Below, piece after piece: positions 1 through 12,405 of a stretch of DNA of 64,000 nucleotides. The position numbers were made by a program, and so were the translations under genes. Below the pieces are notes generated by a model. The model was not told the DNA's origin and made no database searches. It worked only from the letters and a program-made list of their open reading frames with translations. Positions within the stretch are counted from its first letter, which is position 1, and the number at the start of each line of letters is the position of its first letter. Where the stretch lies: contig FJUW01000001.1 of the NCBI GenBank assembly GCA_900074885.1, positions 806,001-870,000 on the forward strand, in the 5' to 3' direction. Source of the DNA: Rhynchosporium graminicola (taxonomy: Eukaryota; Ascomycota; Leotiomycetes; Helotiales; Ploettnerulaceae).

Positions 1-603
1 TAATCCCTCGCGAATATCTAGCTATAGTTACAGTTATGTTAAGTAGAATTAACGTCAAGTTAAAGAAAGCTATTTTACCTCGCTTAGTACTGACTAGAGC
101 CGTGTATCCTTAATTTTGAAATCTCTATATTTTCAAAAACTTTTAATCAAAAATACGTGCACGTCTAAGAGCCTTGCACTTATTAGTTTGTTTTGTAGGT
201 TCTAATAGTAATGTTATCCTTATAGTAAGAAAAAGTGATCTCCTTTTTTTTAAGTAGTTTTTTTTATTATATATATTCCCAAATGACTTTGCTATTTCTT
301 AGTAAAATGAGGAAAAGTAAACAGACTAAACTACACTAGATCAAGGCGCAACTTTTGATGAAGAATTATTCCCACTTTTCTAACATCTCAGAATTTACCG
401 TGTTTACAACTGTAGGTACCTACTTCCTTGATAAGCACGTGCCAAGACATCTTGGGGTCACGTTTTGGCGAGTTTCGATCTGAGGGCCCCGTCACTTACT
501 TTTTTTTGGTCCCATCGTCCCGGTAGTGGAACATCACATCATCTGCCAAACTTCAACTTCCGCCTTGCATCATCAACATGTCAAATGCTGCGTGATCAAC
601 AGC
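1..603. other. AT-rich intergenic DNA, no gene seen
   Basis: The first 450 bases are strongly AT-rich, with poly-T runs near 240-270, and show no coding exon. The last 150 bases are the presumed promoter and 5' leader of the Zn2Cys6 gene that follows. A short open frame at 465-662 overlaps that gene in another frame and is not supported. Confidence 0.6.
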
Positions 604-2488
604 ATGGGTCTCGGTCCTCAGTGTTGGACATGTCGTTCTCGACGGGTCCGCTGCACGTCTGAAGAACCTTCGTGTCAAAAGTGCAGCGATAAAGGAATAG
701 TATGCTCTGGTTATGGACCTACAAAACCTGTCAGATGGAAGCAGCCAACAGTCAACTATACTTCATCTAGTAGCGTCGCCTCACAGACAACAGCGCAAAG
801 TTCGTCTTCTACCTCAAATGATCTTGTGAGGCGGGAAATGCCGGAGCTGGGGAACATGCCTCTTCCTCGAAGTATTGAATTGTCTCCCGAGAAGAGGGTC
901 ATCGTCCGTTCAATAGAGTATTGTAGGCTTGGCTCAGTCCTTTGGAGGATGTCCAGCTGATATATGAAACAGACAACCACTACATCGCTCCAGATCTTGT
1001 ACCTGTGGACTCACCCTTTAACCCTAATCGTTTTACTAACGATTTAAGCTGGATGGGCGAAGCAAGATGCATGATTTTTCTCCAGGTCTGCATGACAAAC
1101 TACCATCAAAGCTGGAAACGTGTGCAATGGTCCCCGCAGCACCGCCCTACAAACGTTCCCGATGAGCTCCTGCAACCAGCTTCAGCACTAGTGCGTATTC
1201 CTGGTTGCCAAGATATCACTCTCCAGCAACAAGCTCTCAAGATCGTGCACAAGGATCTCGCAGGCCTGAATGCCAGACAATGTGTGGGATTGTTGTCCAA
1301 TATACTATCTTTGATTGCTTTTCAGGTTGGTTTGTGCAAGATGTTTGGTTAGCCGTTACTGAGTGCTGTGTTTTCAGTTGCAGCGGTCAGCGTTTTCCAG
1401 CTGGAGAGTGCATTTATCGGGAGCTCGGTCTTTGGTGACTGAACTGGGTGGGCTGCATAATATGGAAAAGACGGCTGGAGTGACAGAGTGGGATAAGTAC
1501 CATCTTACCTCGTGGGTACGTCAAGATTGGTTACAGTCCATAGCTTATTGTATGTTACAGATTGTTGATCTTTGCTGCGACAACGACACCTGCACATCAC
1601 ATTTTCGGCGATGAAAAATATCACCAGCAAGTTTCGGCAATGTTCCAAAATCTCGATGTTGACACATCGCAGACCGCAACACCATTTCCTACAATACTGT
1701 TTGCATACATCTCTTCTGTGACGCAATTAAGAGTTCGCTTCGAGGGGAATAGTGACAATTATCTCTCAAAACAAGCTGTTAAACTAATCGAACAGATTCG
1801 TCGATTCAATTCTCGCGTCTGGGCTGAGGCAGTCGCACGACGCAACCCGGGAGTTCTTCCAGCCTCAAAATCGAACACCGAACATATCATCCAAGGTTAC
1901 GCCCTGCTGGTTGAAACTATAAAGGCTGCCACGGCACTCTAGTATGTGCTATGCTTTTCACACGGTTTCTATGTCTCTCATGCGCGATGCACACGCTTGA
2001 AACTCATACTACGATGGCTAATTAAATTATGTAGTGCGTTACGGACTCTGTTCCTCCCTCCGTCAGATCGCTGGTCAGCAGGCGTAGAGCGCTCGGAGCT
2101 AGACTCATCATTCTCAAGCCGTACTTCATTCCACCACGCAGACTTTACTTTGCAAACATATCACGACTTATGTCAAACTCTTCACGAACTCTTCAAACGC
2201 AAGTTAACTGGAGACACTTCTTGGAAGTTTTGTATCTGGCCCATGGTTATTGCCGGTCAGCAGGCAGTGCACTACCAGGATGAGAAGGAAAAGGAATTTC
2301 TCTGCTGGGAACTTCACAATATGAGTCGGTCATTAGGAGCCGGTGCGATGCAGGATGGGGCGTATCTCATATCACGTATGTTTCATAGGCAGAAACAAGG
2401 TACCCAGAAACCCGGTCAGAAGCAAAGCCATAATGGAAGGCTTACATGGGATGAGATTTTCGAGGACTCGCCTCTGTTCATGATGTGA
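604..2488 (+). CDS. Zn2Cys6 fungal-type transcription factor (multi-exon, splice sites partly uncertain)
   Basis: This is a probable nuclear DNA-binding regulator. The first exon encodes a classic Gal4-type binuclear zinc cluster, CWTCRSRRVRCTSEEPSCQK followed by CSDKGIVC, so six cysteines lie at the usual spacing within the first 35 residues. I chose the ATG at 604 because it sits just before the cluster, although the frame is open upstream to 526. Downstream exons in several frames (about 957-1325, 1378-1515, 1562-1941, 2035-2488) encode a mostly helical region like the fungal-specific C-terminal regulatory domain of such factors. The first join (near 900-956) and the join near 1516-1561 could not be closed cleanly by eye, so the exon model is approximate and a damaged gene cannot be excluded. 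It converges on the deiminase gene, their stops being 180 bp apart. No target can be read from the sequence. Confidence 0.75.
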
Positions 2489-2668
2489 AAGTGTGCCTCA
2501 AGATCTTACAGATATACGACAGAAGGACAGTGTGTTACAAAGCTGAATAGCAGTCCCTGTTTTGAAGAAGACTTTTTGGTATTGCAACATGAGGTCTTTC
2601 AGAAGGAGTTTCCGTTTACCCTCTCAAGTCTCCCGCGAACTTGTTCCAACCGCAAGTGCCTCCCTCAC

Positions 2669-4540
2669 TTACACCCACCACTTTTGATCAGTCTGGCGGA
2701 AGCTGTTGGAACCACAATGCACTTCACCATAGCCTACATGATGAGAAAGGAAGTCGTCAACATAATGAATCGTCATGTTCGCCTTGGAATAGGCCTCCTC
2801 CACTGCTACAGCCAACAGGTCACGACCATCCACGATTGGACCCCAGGTACTCGGTGAAATGTAAGTGTGTCCTATCACGACACCATTGATACTTGAAGGA
2901 TGATACCCAGCAGTCTTTATCTCGCCAGACAAGGCAAGACTTGTGTGTGATGGTAAGCCGTCGTCCCCGGCGGTTCCAGAGCCCCAGTTGGCCTCCTTGT
3001 ACGTAGTTGGGACTCGGATCACCTGCTTTGGATCGAGTGGGATTTCTGCCAAGAGTATTTCAAGATTGTGCGTGATCCATTTGTCGGCAAATTCATTCGC
3101 GTAGAGGAAGTCAGTTCTATTGAGCATATCGCTGATAGTGGCGGTGAGCTCCTCACTCTCCGCAAGTTCAGGAGACACTGTTTTATTGAAGGAGATAGCT
3201 CGACCATTGCCCTGCCCAGCAGCTACCGCATCTCGCATAACTTTGAGGCCGCCAGGGGTATCGGCGATGGCAATAGTGAACCCGAGCTCATTGTCATATG
3301 GCAAGAATTGCACAAACTCGTCAACGTGACCGACTACCAACCATCCAGTCTCCAAGATCAGAGGCGCTTGTAAGACCTGGCTGTTAAGGAAAGTAAGCAT
3401 GGTTTGGGCAGGTAATTCCGAAAAATGCTTTCCCATGATAATACGACCAGCAGGATATTTGGCTCCACTCTTGGACGTGTATGGTGGAATGGTTTCGAGG
3501 TTGCCGAAAGAGTTTATTTCACGATGTCCAAATCCTCCCGATGGTTGAAAGCCGCCCATACCCTCGCTTCTGAGTTGTTCGAAGATCTGTCGACCACCTG
3601 TTCTGGTAGATTGCGCTGAGCGCAAATTGATACGAATTGACACAGGGCCGTTTGGTCCTGGCATACTGGAATAGCCTGGTTCAATGAAGTCCTGCGCCCA
3701 GACATCGTCACTCTGGTTGAAAAGAAGAAGCGGAGTCTGCACGCCAGCAATGATCCGGGCGTCGTCCATAGCTTTGACAAACCCAGATTGGAACTCATCT
3801 GTCTCGTTGCTCTGAGTGGTCAAGATTCTTTCGACTTTCTGTAAATGATGATGAGTCAAGACCGGCGCCATCTTGAGTGCTACAGCATCCTTGGCTGTAG
3901 TGTTGCCGTCATGTACCTCGAACTCGACGAGTACTTTCCCATCCCAAAGCTTTGAGTCTGTCACAAGCTCTCGCCCATCGATGCTCAATACAAGTCCTTG
4001 CCTGAGTTGCGTGGCGTTGAAGGAGAACTCTGCATCAACTAGTCGATATGCATCTTTGCTCGAATCCGTGGGGAAATCATGAACGAACAGCCGAGTACGG
4101 TCATATGCTGCTTGTGGCGTGATCTTGACATAGGCAAAAGCATTATTGGAGATGTCCTTGAGGGGGACTGTCCTGATTGGTGCGGCATATCTTGGGAAGT
4201 TCAGCAAATAGTCGACATAGGTGGAGGACACTGGAACTTACTTCGGGTACAGCATGTAATGTCCTGATGCATCGGAGCATGCTGCCAGCTCTTTGTTACT
4301 CAAAGGTAATCCGTTCCGATCGACGTTTGAGCATCTCTGAGTTGAGTCTCCGATATTTGGGAGGAATATGGCTCCGTTCTCCAAGGACCAGAAGCTTTTG
4401 CCGGGTACATCGGTGTTGCCCTCGACGTCCACGCGGCCGTCACGATTTGTATCCGCACGAATGTCTGGAGTGAAAGCTGCTGACGTTATCTGGCTGATAA
4501 GAAGCGAGGACAGGAGAGTTGACACGAGAGAATACGCCAT
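2669..4540 (-). CDS. Secreted peptidylarginine deiminase (PAD family)
   Basis: It is expected to convert peptidyl-arginine to citrulline, releasing ammonia. Two exons, 4242-4540 and 2669-4190, joined across a 51-bp intron with a GTAAGT donor, give 606 residues in frame. Residues 1-21 form a signal peptide (hydrophobic, ending QITSA), so the enzyme should be secreted. Just after it lies an Asp/Asn-rich loop, DTNRDGRVDVEG, resembling a calcium-binding repeat. The C-terminal half is the PAD catalytic domain and keeps the residues known from mammalian PADs: Asp in VWAQD (about 267), His and Asp in GHVDEF (388 and 390) and Cys in EVHCGSN (about 592). Length is close to the roughly 660-residue animal enzymes. 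The start is the ATG at 4540, which begins the signal peptide; an in-frame ATG 28 codons upstream would bury it. The gene is divergent from the amidase at 5807. Family assignment is firm; the substrate is unknown. Confidence 0.9.
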
Positions 4541-5806
4541 GGTGCTTGTCTGGTCGATGATTGAACACAACATGACGATCAAAGGTCTTATATACGTATT
4601 GACATGTTCCTTGTCTTTTGCCATGAATTTTTGGTAGCACCAGAGTGTCTCTTAGTCCATAGATAGGCGTCAATCTGTATCTCAATTCGGCACGCCTTCG
4701 TTCATGGTTCGTCAGACGAGCGATGTAACTATTAGAACCTGCCTACTTAAGTTAGTTTTGATGATAAGCTGTGGATTTCTTAGAAGCCGCTGTAAGATAA
4801 CGATTCATGAACATCGATCTAAAGTAATGTTGAATGTACGGAAGTACGAAAGAGGTTTCAGGCGGGTCTCGCCTACCCTGGCTAGGCGATAAGTATAATC
4901 GAAGCTAGGAGTAAATCTGTTATTGCCTTATGTTTTTAGAGCTATAGGTATTACACTAATAAAGCTATTAATCAGTCAAAAAAGAAAGAAGGTTGAATTA
5001 GAGGGCTTAGAAAGTCGCGTTTTCCCGGCTAATTTTAGGGTGGACATCAGTTTTGACACCCTTGATGGCGTCGAAGGTGCGAAGGTTAGATCTTGGTGAT
5101 TAAGAAAGAGCAGACCCGAACAAGATCGAGCTTCCAGCGGGTTGGGCTCCTATTCGTTTTTGCAGTGACTAACGATATCTTATCTTTATTGTCGGGGCAT
5201 CTTGAAAGTCTACATGAAGGATCCGAATCATTCCCGACCATCTGACAGTACAGTATGTGGCTTTGATCGGTGTGATCCACATCTACTAGACCGAAAAGAG
5301 GAATTCTGATGGCCAAGACATCTCATCAGGAACATTGCGATATCCTGCCTGCTACACGGCAATATCCACAGTACAATTCGCTGAACAGCCGATTGAGGAT
5401 TGTTGTATTTCATGTGCGACTGCATATCCCACTCTTCTTATCCTTAAAAGTGTCTCGCGCAATCAATCGACTCTGAGTCTAGAGGCTATTGAACACAGCA
5501 ACCACGTACGCGAGGCAACTACATTGAGTATATCAGCCAGTAGAAATCACAGAATTCAGACATACAGAGCGAGATAAGAAACATCAGTAGATATCAATTT
5601 ATTATACTTCCCTCGAATGTGTATCTCTGCCGGCTTTGAAGATAAGGAGCTAGATAGTTGGGCGTGTGCTCTCAGCACACCTGAAAGGCACGATGCTTGG
5701 TAATAAGATTGAGGATGCTATATATTGAGATGACGAGAGCATGGATGGAAGACGTCGAAGCACCTTCATCATATGTCAAGTTCATCAATGAAGCACAAGT
5801 CTCGCA
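4541..5806. promoter_or_regulatory. Shared divergent promoter region, deiminase/amidase
   Basis: This 1.27-kb gap lies between the divergent start codons of the deiminase and the amidase. No coding exon was seen. It contains at least six matches to the GATA-factor core HGATAR (near 4762, 4795, 4887, 5180 on the minus strand, 5572 and 5640). About four would be expected by chance at even base composition, so enrichment is weak. Confidence 0.4.
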
Positions 5807-8160
5807 ATGGCATCTCTCAGCATCTTCCAAGCAGGTATTGCTGAGCTGCAACACGGACTCGCTATAGGAGCGCTTACCAGTGTTGACCTGGTCAGCTCTT
5901 ATCTTCGTAGAATCAGCACCTATGACCAGGGCGGTGATGGGTTCAACGCTATACCCATCATTAACACGGCAGTGTTCGACGAAGCTGCTGCATCAGATGA
6001 TCTAAGACTATCTGGAGCCAAGCTTCGACCACTTGAGGGCATTCCGTACATTATCAAAGACAGCTACAAGTACAAAGGACTAACGTGAGTTGCTCTCCAC
6101 CCAGACTTACATAGGAGGCTAACTTTACTGGAGTGTCGCCGCCGGTTCACCAGCATTCCAGCATCTGATTGCCAACGAGGATGCACGCGCTGTTGAATTA
6201 ATCAGAGAAGCTGGAGCAGTCATGCTTGGTAAGACAAACATGCCCCCGATGGCCGAAGGTGGCATGCAATTTGGCGTTTACGGTCGCGCTGAAAGTTCCT
6301 ACAATCGAAATTACCTTGCTGCTGCTTGGGGTTCTGGCTCGTCAAACGGTGCAGGTGTATCGATCACCTCCTCATTTGCAGCATTTGGTCTCGGCGAAGA
6401 GACCTTCTCTTCTGGGCGTTCTCCTGCTTCGAATAATGCTCTCATCGCCTATACTCCTTCTCGTGGTGTTATATCTGTGAGAGGTAATTGGCCGTTATAT
6501 CCTACACATGATGTTGTGGTTCCTATGGTAGGCTGCTATACACTATGATTGGGACTTGTCTGACTCTCTGACAGACAACAAGCATGGATGACATGCTGAC
6601 TCTAATCGATATCCTTGCTGTAGAGGATCCACTGACTGCAGGTGATTTCTGGCGTGATCAACCGTATTTGAAATTGCCAAAGGCTGCAGGAGTGAAAGGG
6701 CAGAGCGCACATCGTAGATTGAAGTACAATGCGACTCTCGATGGTATCCGCGTGGCTGTGCCTGTGCCAGTAAGTGTATCCGCGATCTCCTCTGTAGGAA
6801 GTGTTGTGTCGATTGAGAGCATGCTAATGCTGATCAACAGTACTTTGGGGGACCACAGTTCCCTGGCTCGGAACCAGTCACAATTAGTGACGGAGTTGTT
6901 CAACTCTTGAAGCAAGCAAGATCTGATCTCGAAGCTCTAGGCGCCATTATTGTCGAGCTGCCGGATTTTCCTCTCGTCAGTCTCTACTCAAATGCAAGTC
7001 TTCGTGCTCCAGGTGCACCATCCCTCCCAGCGAATTGGTGGTCTGGTATCAATGGGAGCACTGGTATCTTTAACGGACTGATGGCACATTCCTGGAACAC
7101 CTTCTTGAAGTTCAACAAGGACCCGTACATCCCAAATCTGGCTGCAACCAACCTTTCTGACATATGGCCTTTTGAACTCCTTTCGCCTACTGAGCAGAAA
7201 CAGTCACAAGCATCAGGTCGCACAGGCAATCGATATGCTACTTTTGCGAACATTACAGCAACGACTGACTACTATGGATTTGCGAATTTGAGCGATTCCC
7301 TATATAATCTTGAGGCGATGCGTGAGGTTTTCCTTCACGACTGGCTTGATCAGAACAATTGCTCTTTCACAATTTTTCCATCACAAGGTGACGTGAGCTC
7401 AGCTAATAGTGCAAGTCCTCCCTCTGTTCTTTCTAGTCATTTCGTCACCTTCCCACGTTTTAGATCTTGCTAATGTACACTCTAGGACGTAAATGACGCC
7501 AGCTTCAACTATACCGCCCTCACTGGCATCTGGTTCGCCAACGGCGGCGAATCCATTCGAGTGCTAGGCGTTCCCACTGTCACTGTGCCGATGGGTCTTC
7601 TTCCTGGCAAACAAATGCCAATGGGTCTCACTTTTGCAGGTAAAGCATATGATGACACTAAGTTGCTGAGTTGGGCATACGCATACGAGCAGAAGTCCTT
7701 GAGGAGGATTCCACCAAAATTAGTACCAGAGTTACCAACTGACATTTTCCCACTCTTCGGTACCCGAGCGGCAAAGAAAGCAGCCAGACCACAGATATCT
7801 GTCGAGGCAATCAACGTCACAAACGTCCTTGATCCTGACATGATGAGAGTTACCGTTCGAGGTTCCATCTCACCCACTTCGATGACATTAGCAGGCTATC
7901 CCGTGTCAACGCAGCCGATAGTCAGCATTACAGTCGGTACATTCGACATCCCATCCCCACAACTGAAAATTGTGAAGGCGATGAGTAATACGACGCTTGG
8001 GGAATACCATTTTGAAGGTTGGGCAGAAGTTCCGAGGCCGGTTGATCCTGGTGAGAGGTTTAAGACTTGGGCGCCTGTAGCGAGGGATAAGACTATGGTT
8101 TTGATTTTGGCGAGGGCGGAGGCTGGTGGGATGCCGAGTGGGTTGGTTGAGATGATTTGA
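5807..8160 (+). CDS. Amidase-signature family hydrolase with C-terminal extension
   Basis: This is a probable amide hydrolase of the Ser-cisSer-Lys amidase-signature family. Five exons, 5807-6084, 6134-6527, 6575-6769, 6841-7392 and 7486-8160, keep phase and give 697 residues. The catalytic lysine is in IPYIIKDS (about residue 84). The signature region reads GSGSSNGAG for the cis-serine (about 162-163) and EETFSSGRSPAS for the nucleophile (about 186). The usual Asp-Thr-Gly-Gly before the nucleophile is Glu-Thr-Phe-Ser here, as I recall from other fungal members. There is no signal peptide or obvious transmembrane segment, so it is probably cytosolic. The last 130 or so residues extend past the amidase fold and look beta-rich. 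The gene is divergent from the secreted deiminase. The natural substrate cannot be inferred. Confidence 0.88.
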
Positions 8161-10952
8161 GGAATGATTCTGCTACTTGATGTCCCCCTACGGGCAGAGT
8201 ACTGCTATACATAGCAAGACGAAAAATCGCTTCATGTGATAGAAAAATCTTTTGGCCAATCAGGTGTCCTGGAAATGTTAGGCACGCCAACAGTAAAAAG
8301 TTCATGGAGACCAAGATTGGCCTCCCCCCAGAACTTTCGTAAAAAGTAAACAACTGTATATGACGTACTGTCAGAAGCAAGACACCATGCGAATTACCTT
8401 CTGTGATATCACGGTCGATCTTCCATATCCCGAGCTATCTATTGACATCCACTTCTTACGTCTGGCATTCACAAGTAACACTACCCAAAGTACGTGCTGA
8501 TTAGAAATGAATACAGAGCAGGTTCAAGGAGCTTCGGCCGCCTTCTCCCTCCTCCATAGTGTAGTTCTCCTCTGATAAGAAGGCTAAAACTAGCTGATAG
8601 AGAGCCCGAAGGTTCCTATCTCGATCACTTCAATGCCATCTGACGTCAGGTTAGTTGTGTCGATATCTCCTGCAGTGACACTCTTCTGACAGTCACTGCA
8701 CATTTTGCTTTCCGTTGACTTATTTTTCACGGCATGACTGCTCACGTATCACTTTTCTGCTGGCTGTTCAGAGTTACCTTAGTGCAGAACAAGGAAGTAT
8801 CGTGGCGTTGATGATGTTACGGAAGACACGATCTCAAATGACGGCAACCACCAAAAGGGCTCTCTTTGCTAAGATCATTCGTTCGTCTTACCAGCCTTGC
8901 GACAGTAATAATCTATAGGCGTGGGTCTTGAAGATGTTGGACTTTAGCTTTACAATTGCCAAACGCTGCCAGCAGGGAAAGACGTGGGCAATCCGATAGC
9001 AGAGGAGGAACGTTCAGACATTCCATTGCACCTCAGATCGTGCGAATCAAGTGCAACCATCAGACCATCCAAGCCTATTTCTCCAACAACTTTCGAGCAC
9101 GGTGGCAGCTACTCAAATGCCTCACCAAGTACAGAAAGACAGTAACTCCTAAAACGCATATTATGCTTAGGTACAATTCGGATCAATATATTTGACTTCA
9201 TCCATTCGTGCTAGCAGGGGAAACTTCCGCTATAAGCTTTACTCTCCCCTCCCCAAACTACTTAGTACAGGGGTTAAATAATGTACAATTCTAGTCCGTG
9301 CACCTTATATGCTTTGTGACTATTTTCTCCAGTATACTATATATTATTGCTCTATCATTGGATAGCTCCCCTTGAAAAGGCTCCTGTGGTAGAAACTCGT
9401 AGAATAATACACAGACCATACTTTGCACATTATTTATCCCCCGTACTAAGTATTCCGTAAAGTACTTGTAATTGTGGGTCAGATCTATAAATACAGAGCT
9501 TCTAGTGCTTGTATGGCCTGGCTTCCCCCAAGGCACAGGCCAAAAACTGGTCAAATCTGAGGACAAGGCACCTTAAGCAAGGTTCAAGAAGCGAAACCCC
9601 AAAATTGAATATCCGGGCTGAGAACCAACTTAATTGACGGGATAAGAAGGTCGTCTCGCGACCCAGCTAACCTCTTCTCGAAGTTGATAATCCTCTGACA
9701 GATATTATCTATGTCGCCATATTGTTCCGGTGCCCATTCATGATATATTCCAAGCGTATAAGGCCTCTGGAGGGAATTTGAGAGAAGATCAGGAAATTTA
9801 TATAATTCTCCCCACTCTACCTATCTCACTAGTGCATCATTAGGAATTCCACCCATGATAACATACTCGTCCTAACTTCTCGCCTATGTCTAAGGGTCCA
9901 GCTAAACAAGAGAGTCTTTGCCTTGACTTGCAAGAAATCTGAGGATATCCGTATCATGGAAAATGATCGGGCCCGAGTTCTGCCGTATTTTCTTCAGATT
10001 CAATATAGTAAGAGTGACTGCTTTATCTTCACTTTTCTCCTTACATTTCTGCCTAGCTTTATGAATTGTCTATTCGAGTATTAGACTCGTTGATAAGAAA
10101 TACGTCCTTATTCTCTTTAATATATATATATATATATATCTATACATAGGTACTCTTTCTCGGTTTACATTCAGACATTCGTCTGAAAGGATTCAGAAAC
10201 CATCAACAGATAAGGCCTATCTGAAATCGATACTAGAAGACATAGTCAGCTCCGGAACGAGTACAGGCTTACTTGCAGTAATATGTAGGTGTATACGGAA
10301 GAGAAAATCCAGATCGGACGATATTGTCTTGAGAGTATTATACTACGTTACTCTTCCTGGGGTTTTTTTCGTGCCATGTACATTTAGGACTTCCACTCAC
10401 TCGAGGCGGTTCAAATTCGTGACGCGCAAAGTCCGGGAGCTAGCACATGACTGTACTTCGATATCAATCTGCTACTCGAAGACTTATTAAAATTGAATAA
10501 AAGCTCGCTTAATAGAGAGAGCAGATATCATTTTGTTTCCATGTGTATAATAAATTATAGACCTAGAGGAATTTTCATATATACTGTCAAAGTTGGGGCC
10601 TTGTTGATATACCTGGTCCTCGCTTGATCTCGCCCATCACGAATTTGGGCCGCTTCGACTATTCGACGTCATAGCCTCTGTAGTAGACTGGAAACCCTGC
10701 AAGGCTCAGCTCACATGCCTCGGCTCGGCCCAGACGGCCGCGGCTTAGTACTCTAACATCAACATTGAAGATATACAATTTCTCTAAATCCACATTCTCT
10801 TGCAAAACATTAATATAGTGAGGCGACGAGATAGAATCACTATCTGCTCTATCTCAACAGCTTCCCAATCAAATCCGATCAACAAATATTAATCCGTCCA
10901 AAAATCCCCAATACGACCCCCTCCAAAACCAACCCCTCCATCAACCATCAAA
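8161..10952. other. Long AT-rich gene-poor interval
   Basis: Nearly 2.8 kb without a convincing coding exon on either strand. From about 9200 to 10600 the DNA is AT-rich, with scattered stops in all frames and a short (TA)n tract near 10119-10139. It could be an ordinary regulatory interval or an old, mutated repeat. No terminal repeats, target duplications or transposase motifs were recognised. The final 200 bases are pyrimidine- and CCA-rich, as expected of the leader of the isomerase gene. Confidence 0.5.
10119..10139. repeat. (TA)n microsatellite
   Basis: A run of about ten TA dinucleotides inside the AT-rich gene-poor interval. Confidence 0.9.
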
Positions 10953-11872
10953 ATGGCATCCCCATATCCAAGTTACGAATACTTCCTGGTGACCACACCA
11001 ATACCCAATGTAGCACACGTGCAAATCAACCGTCCTCAAAAAATGAATTCCTTCCACGAAGCCATGTGGCTCGAGCTCAAGATCGTCTTCGACACACTCT
11101 CCATCTCCCAAGACGTCCGCGCCATCGTCTTCTCCGGCGCCGGCGATCGTGCATTCACAACAGGATTAGACGTCCAAGCAGCTTCTCAGGAAGGGGTATT
11201 GAAGCAGCAGGAGGGAGCCGCGGATGTAGCGAGAGTTGCGGTCGGGATCAAGAGATTTGTGCAGGGGTTTCAGGATTGTGTTAGTAGTATTGAGAAGTGT
11301 GAAAAGCGTATGTTGCTCCAAATCTGCATACCCGACTCTTAATTTTCGCACTGGATACTTAAACTGAATCGTTTACAGCCGTCATCTGTGTTCTACACGG
11401 ATACTCCTTCGGCCTCGCAATTGACTTGTCTACCTGCGCTGACATCCGAATCTGCACATCGGACGTAAAGCTCGCCGTGAAAGAAGTCGATATCGGTCTC
11501 GCAGCAGATATAGGAACCCTAACCCGACTCCCCAAGATCGTCGGCAATTTCTCCTGGGTGAAAGACGTATCCTTGACCGCTCGATTATTTGGCGCGGAAG
11601 AAGCATACCGTGTAGGATTTGTGAGCCAGGTATTAGAGAATAAAGATAAAGCTATTGAGGCTGCGTTGAAGATGGGCGAGCTTTTGGCGAGTAAAAGTCC
11701 GGTGGCGGTGCAGAGTACGAAGGAGCTTTTGAATCATGCGAGGGATCATACGGTTGCGAGTTCTTTGAGGTATACGGGAGTTTGGAATAGTGCGGCGATA
11801 CAGACCGAGGATGTTCAGAAGGCTATGTTGTCTGGGATTAAGAAGACAAAACCTACGTATTCCAAGCTGTAG
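10953..11872 (+). CDS. Peroxisomal delta(3,5)-delta(2,4)-dienoyl-CoA isomerase (crotonase superfamily)
   Basis: Predicted to isomerise 3,5-dienoyl-CoA to 2,4-dienoyl-CoA during beta-oxidation of unsaturated fatty acids. Two exons, 10953-11307 and 11379-11872, give 282 residues. The N-terminal half carries the crotonase fold (INRPQKMNSF, then AFTTGLDV). The stretch KEVDIGLAADIGTLTRLPK is the hallmark of the mammalian ECH1-type isomerases. Asp134, Glu154 and Asp162 match the three acidic catalytic residues of rat ECH1 (176, 196 and 204) with identical spacing. The protein ends in Ser-Lys-Leu, a perfect type 1 peroxisomal targeting signal, so it should work in the peroxisomal matrix. It is convergent with the zinc-knuckle gene. 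A plain enoyl-CoA hydratase is less likely, given the acidic triad. Confidence 0.93.
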
Positions 11873-12405
11873 AGAGAGATGATGGAACGAAGACTTGAGA
11901 ATATGGGCACTTCCCAATCCAATGCCTCAGAAGAGAGTGATAAGTCCTGTAACGTGTTGACGACTATGTATAGAGGTTGTGCTTGGACTTTCGTCTGATG
12001 CCGTCTCATAACCTAAGACTGTCTGCCCAATCTCAAATGAAAAGGCAGACACTTATCTTATCTCTGATCTTTCTTCTTCTTGTTGTCTCTGAAGAGGAGT
12101 CTAGTTTTGAAGGTTTCGATCATCGGGGCAGAAGGAGGATGTCCACACCAGTAGTTTCCAGTATGAAGGACTTTAATTTGGCTAGCAGCTACCCGCTAGA
12201 AAAGAATCAACTAGCTGGCACTATCGTTACCACATCCATATCCACCAATCTGGTCGCATATCGCGAAGAGGAAGCAGCAAATAAGGTTACCCATCATCTA
12301 TCATCAAGGGATGAACGAACGAGCAAACCCAAAAAAAATACCGACTGCCTCATGGCCTGTCTTCCAAAGGAAGAACGACTGAGACGAAAGTTCGGCGTAG
12401 ATCAC
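11873..12405. other. Convergent 3' intergenic interval
   Basis: Holds the 3' ends of the isomerase (plus strand) and the zinc-knuckle gene (minus strand). A plus-strand open frame at 11977-12603 runs antisense into the Gly-rich last exon of the zinc-knuckle gene. It is a composition artefact. Confidence 0.6.

Noticed and set aside
9291..9566. 91-codon minus-strand frame in the AT-rich block
   Set aside because: No family features, AT-driven composition, and no splice-linked neighbours.
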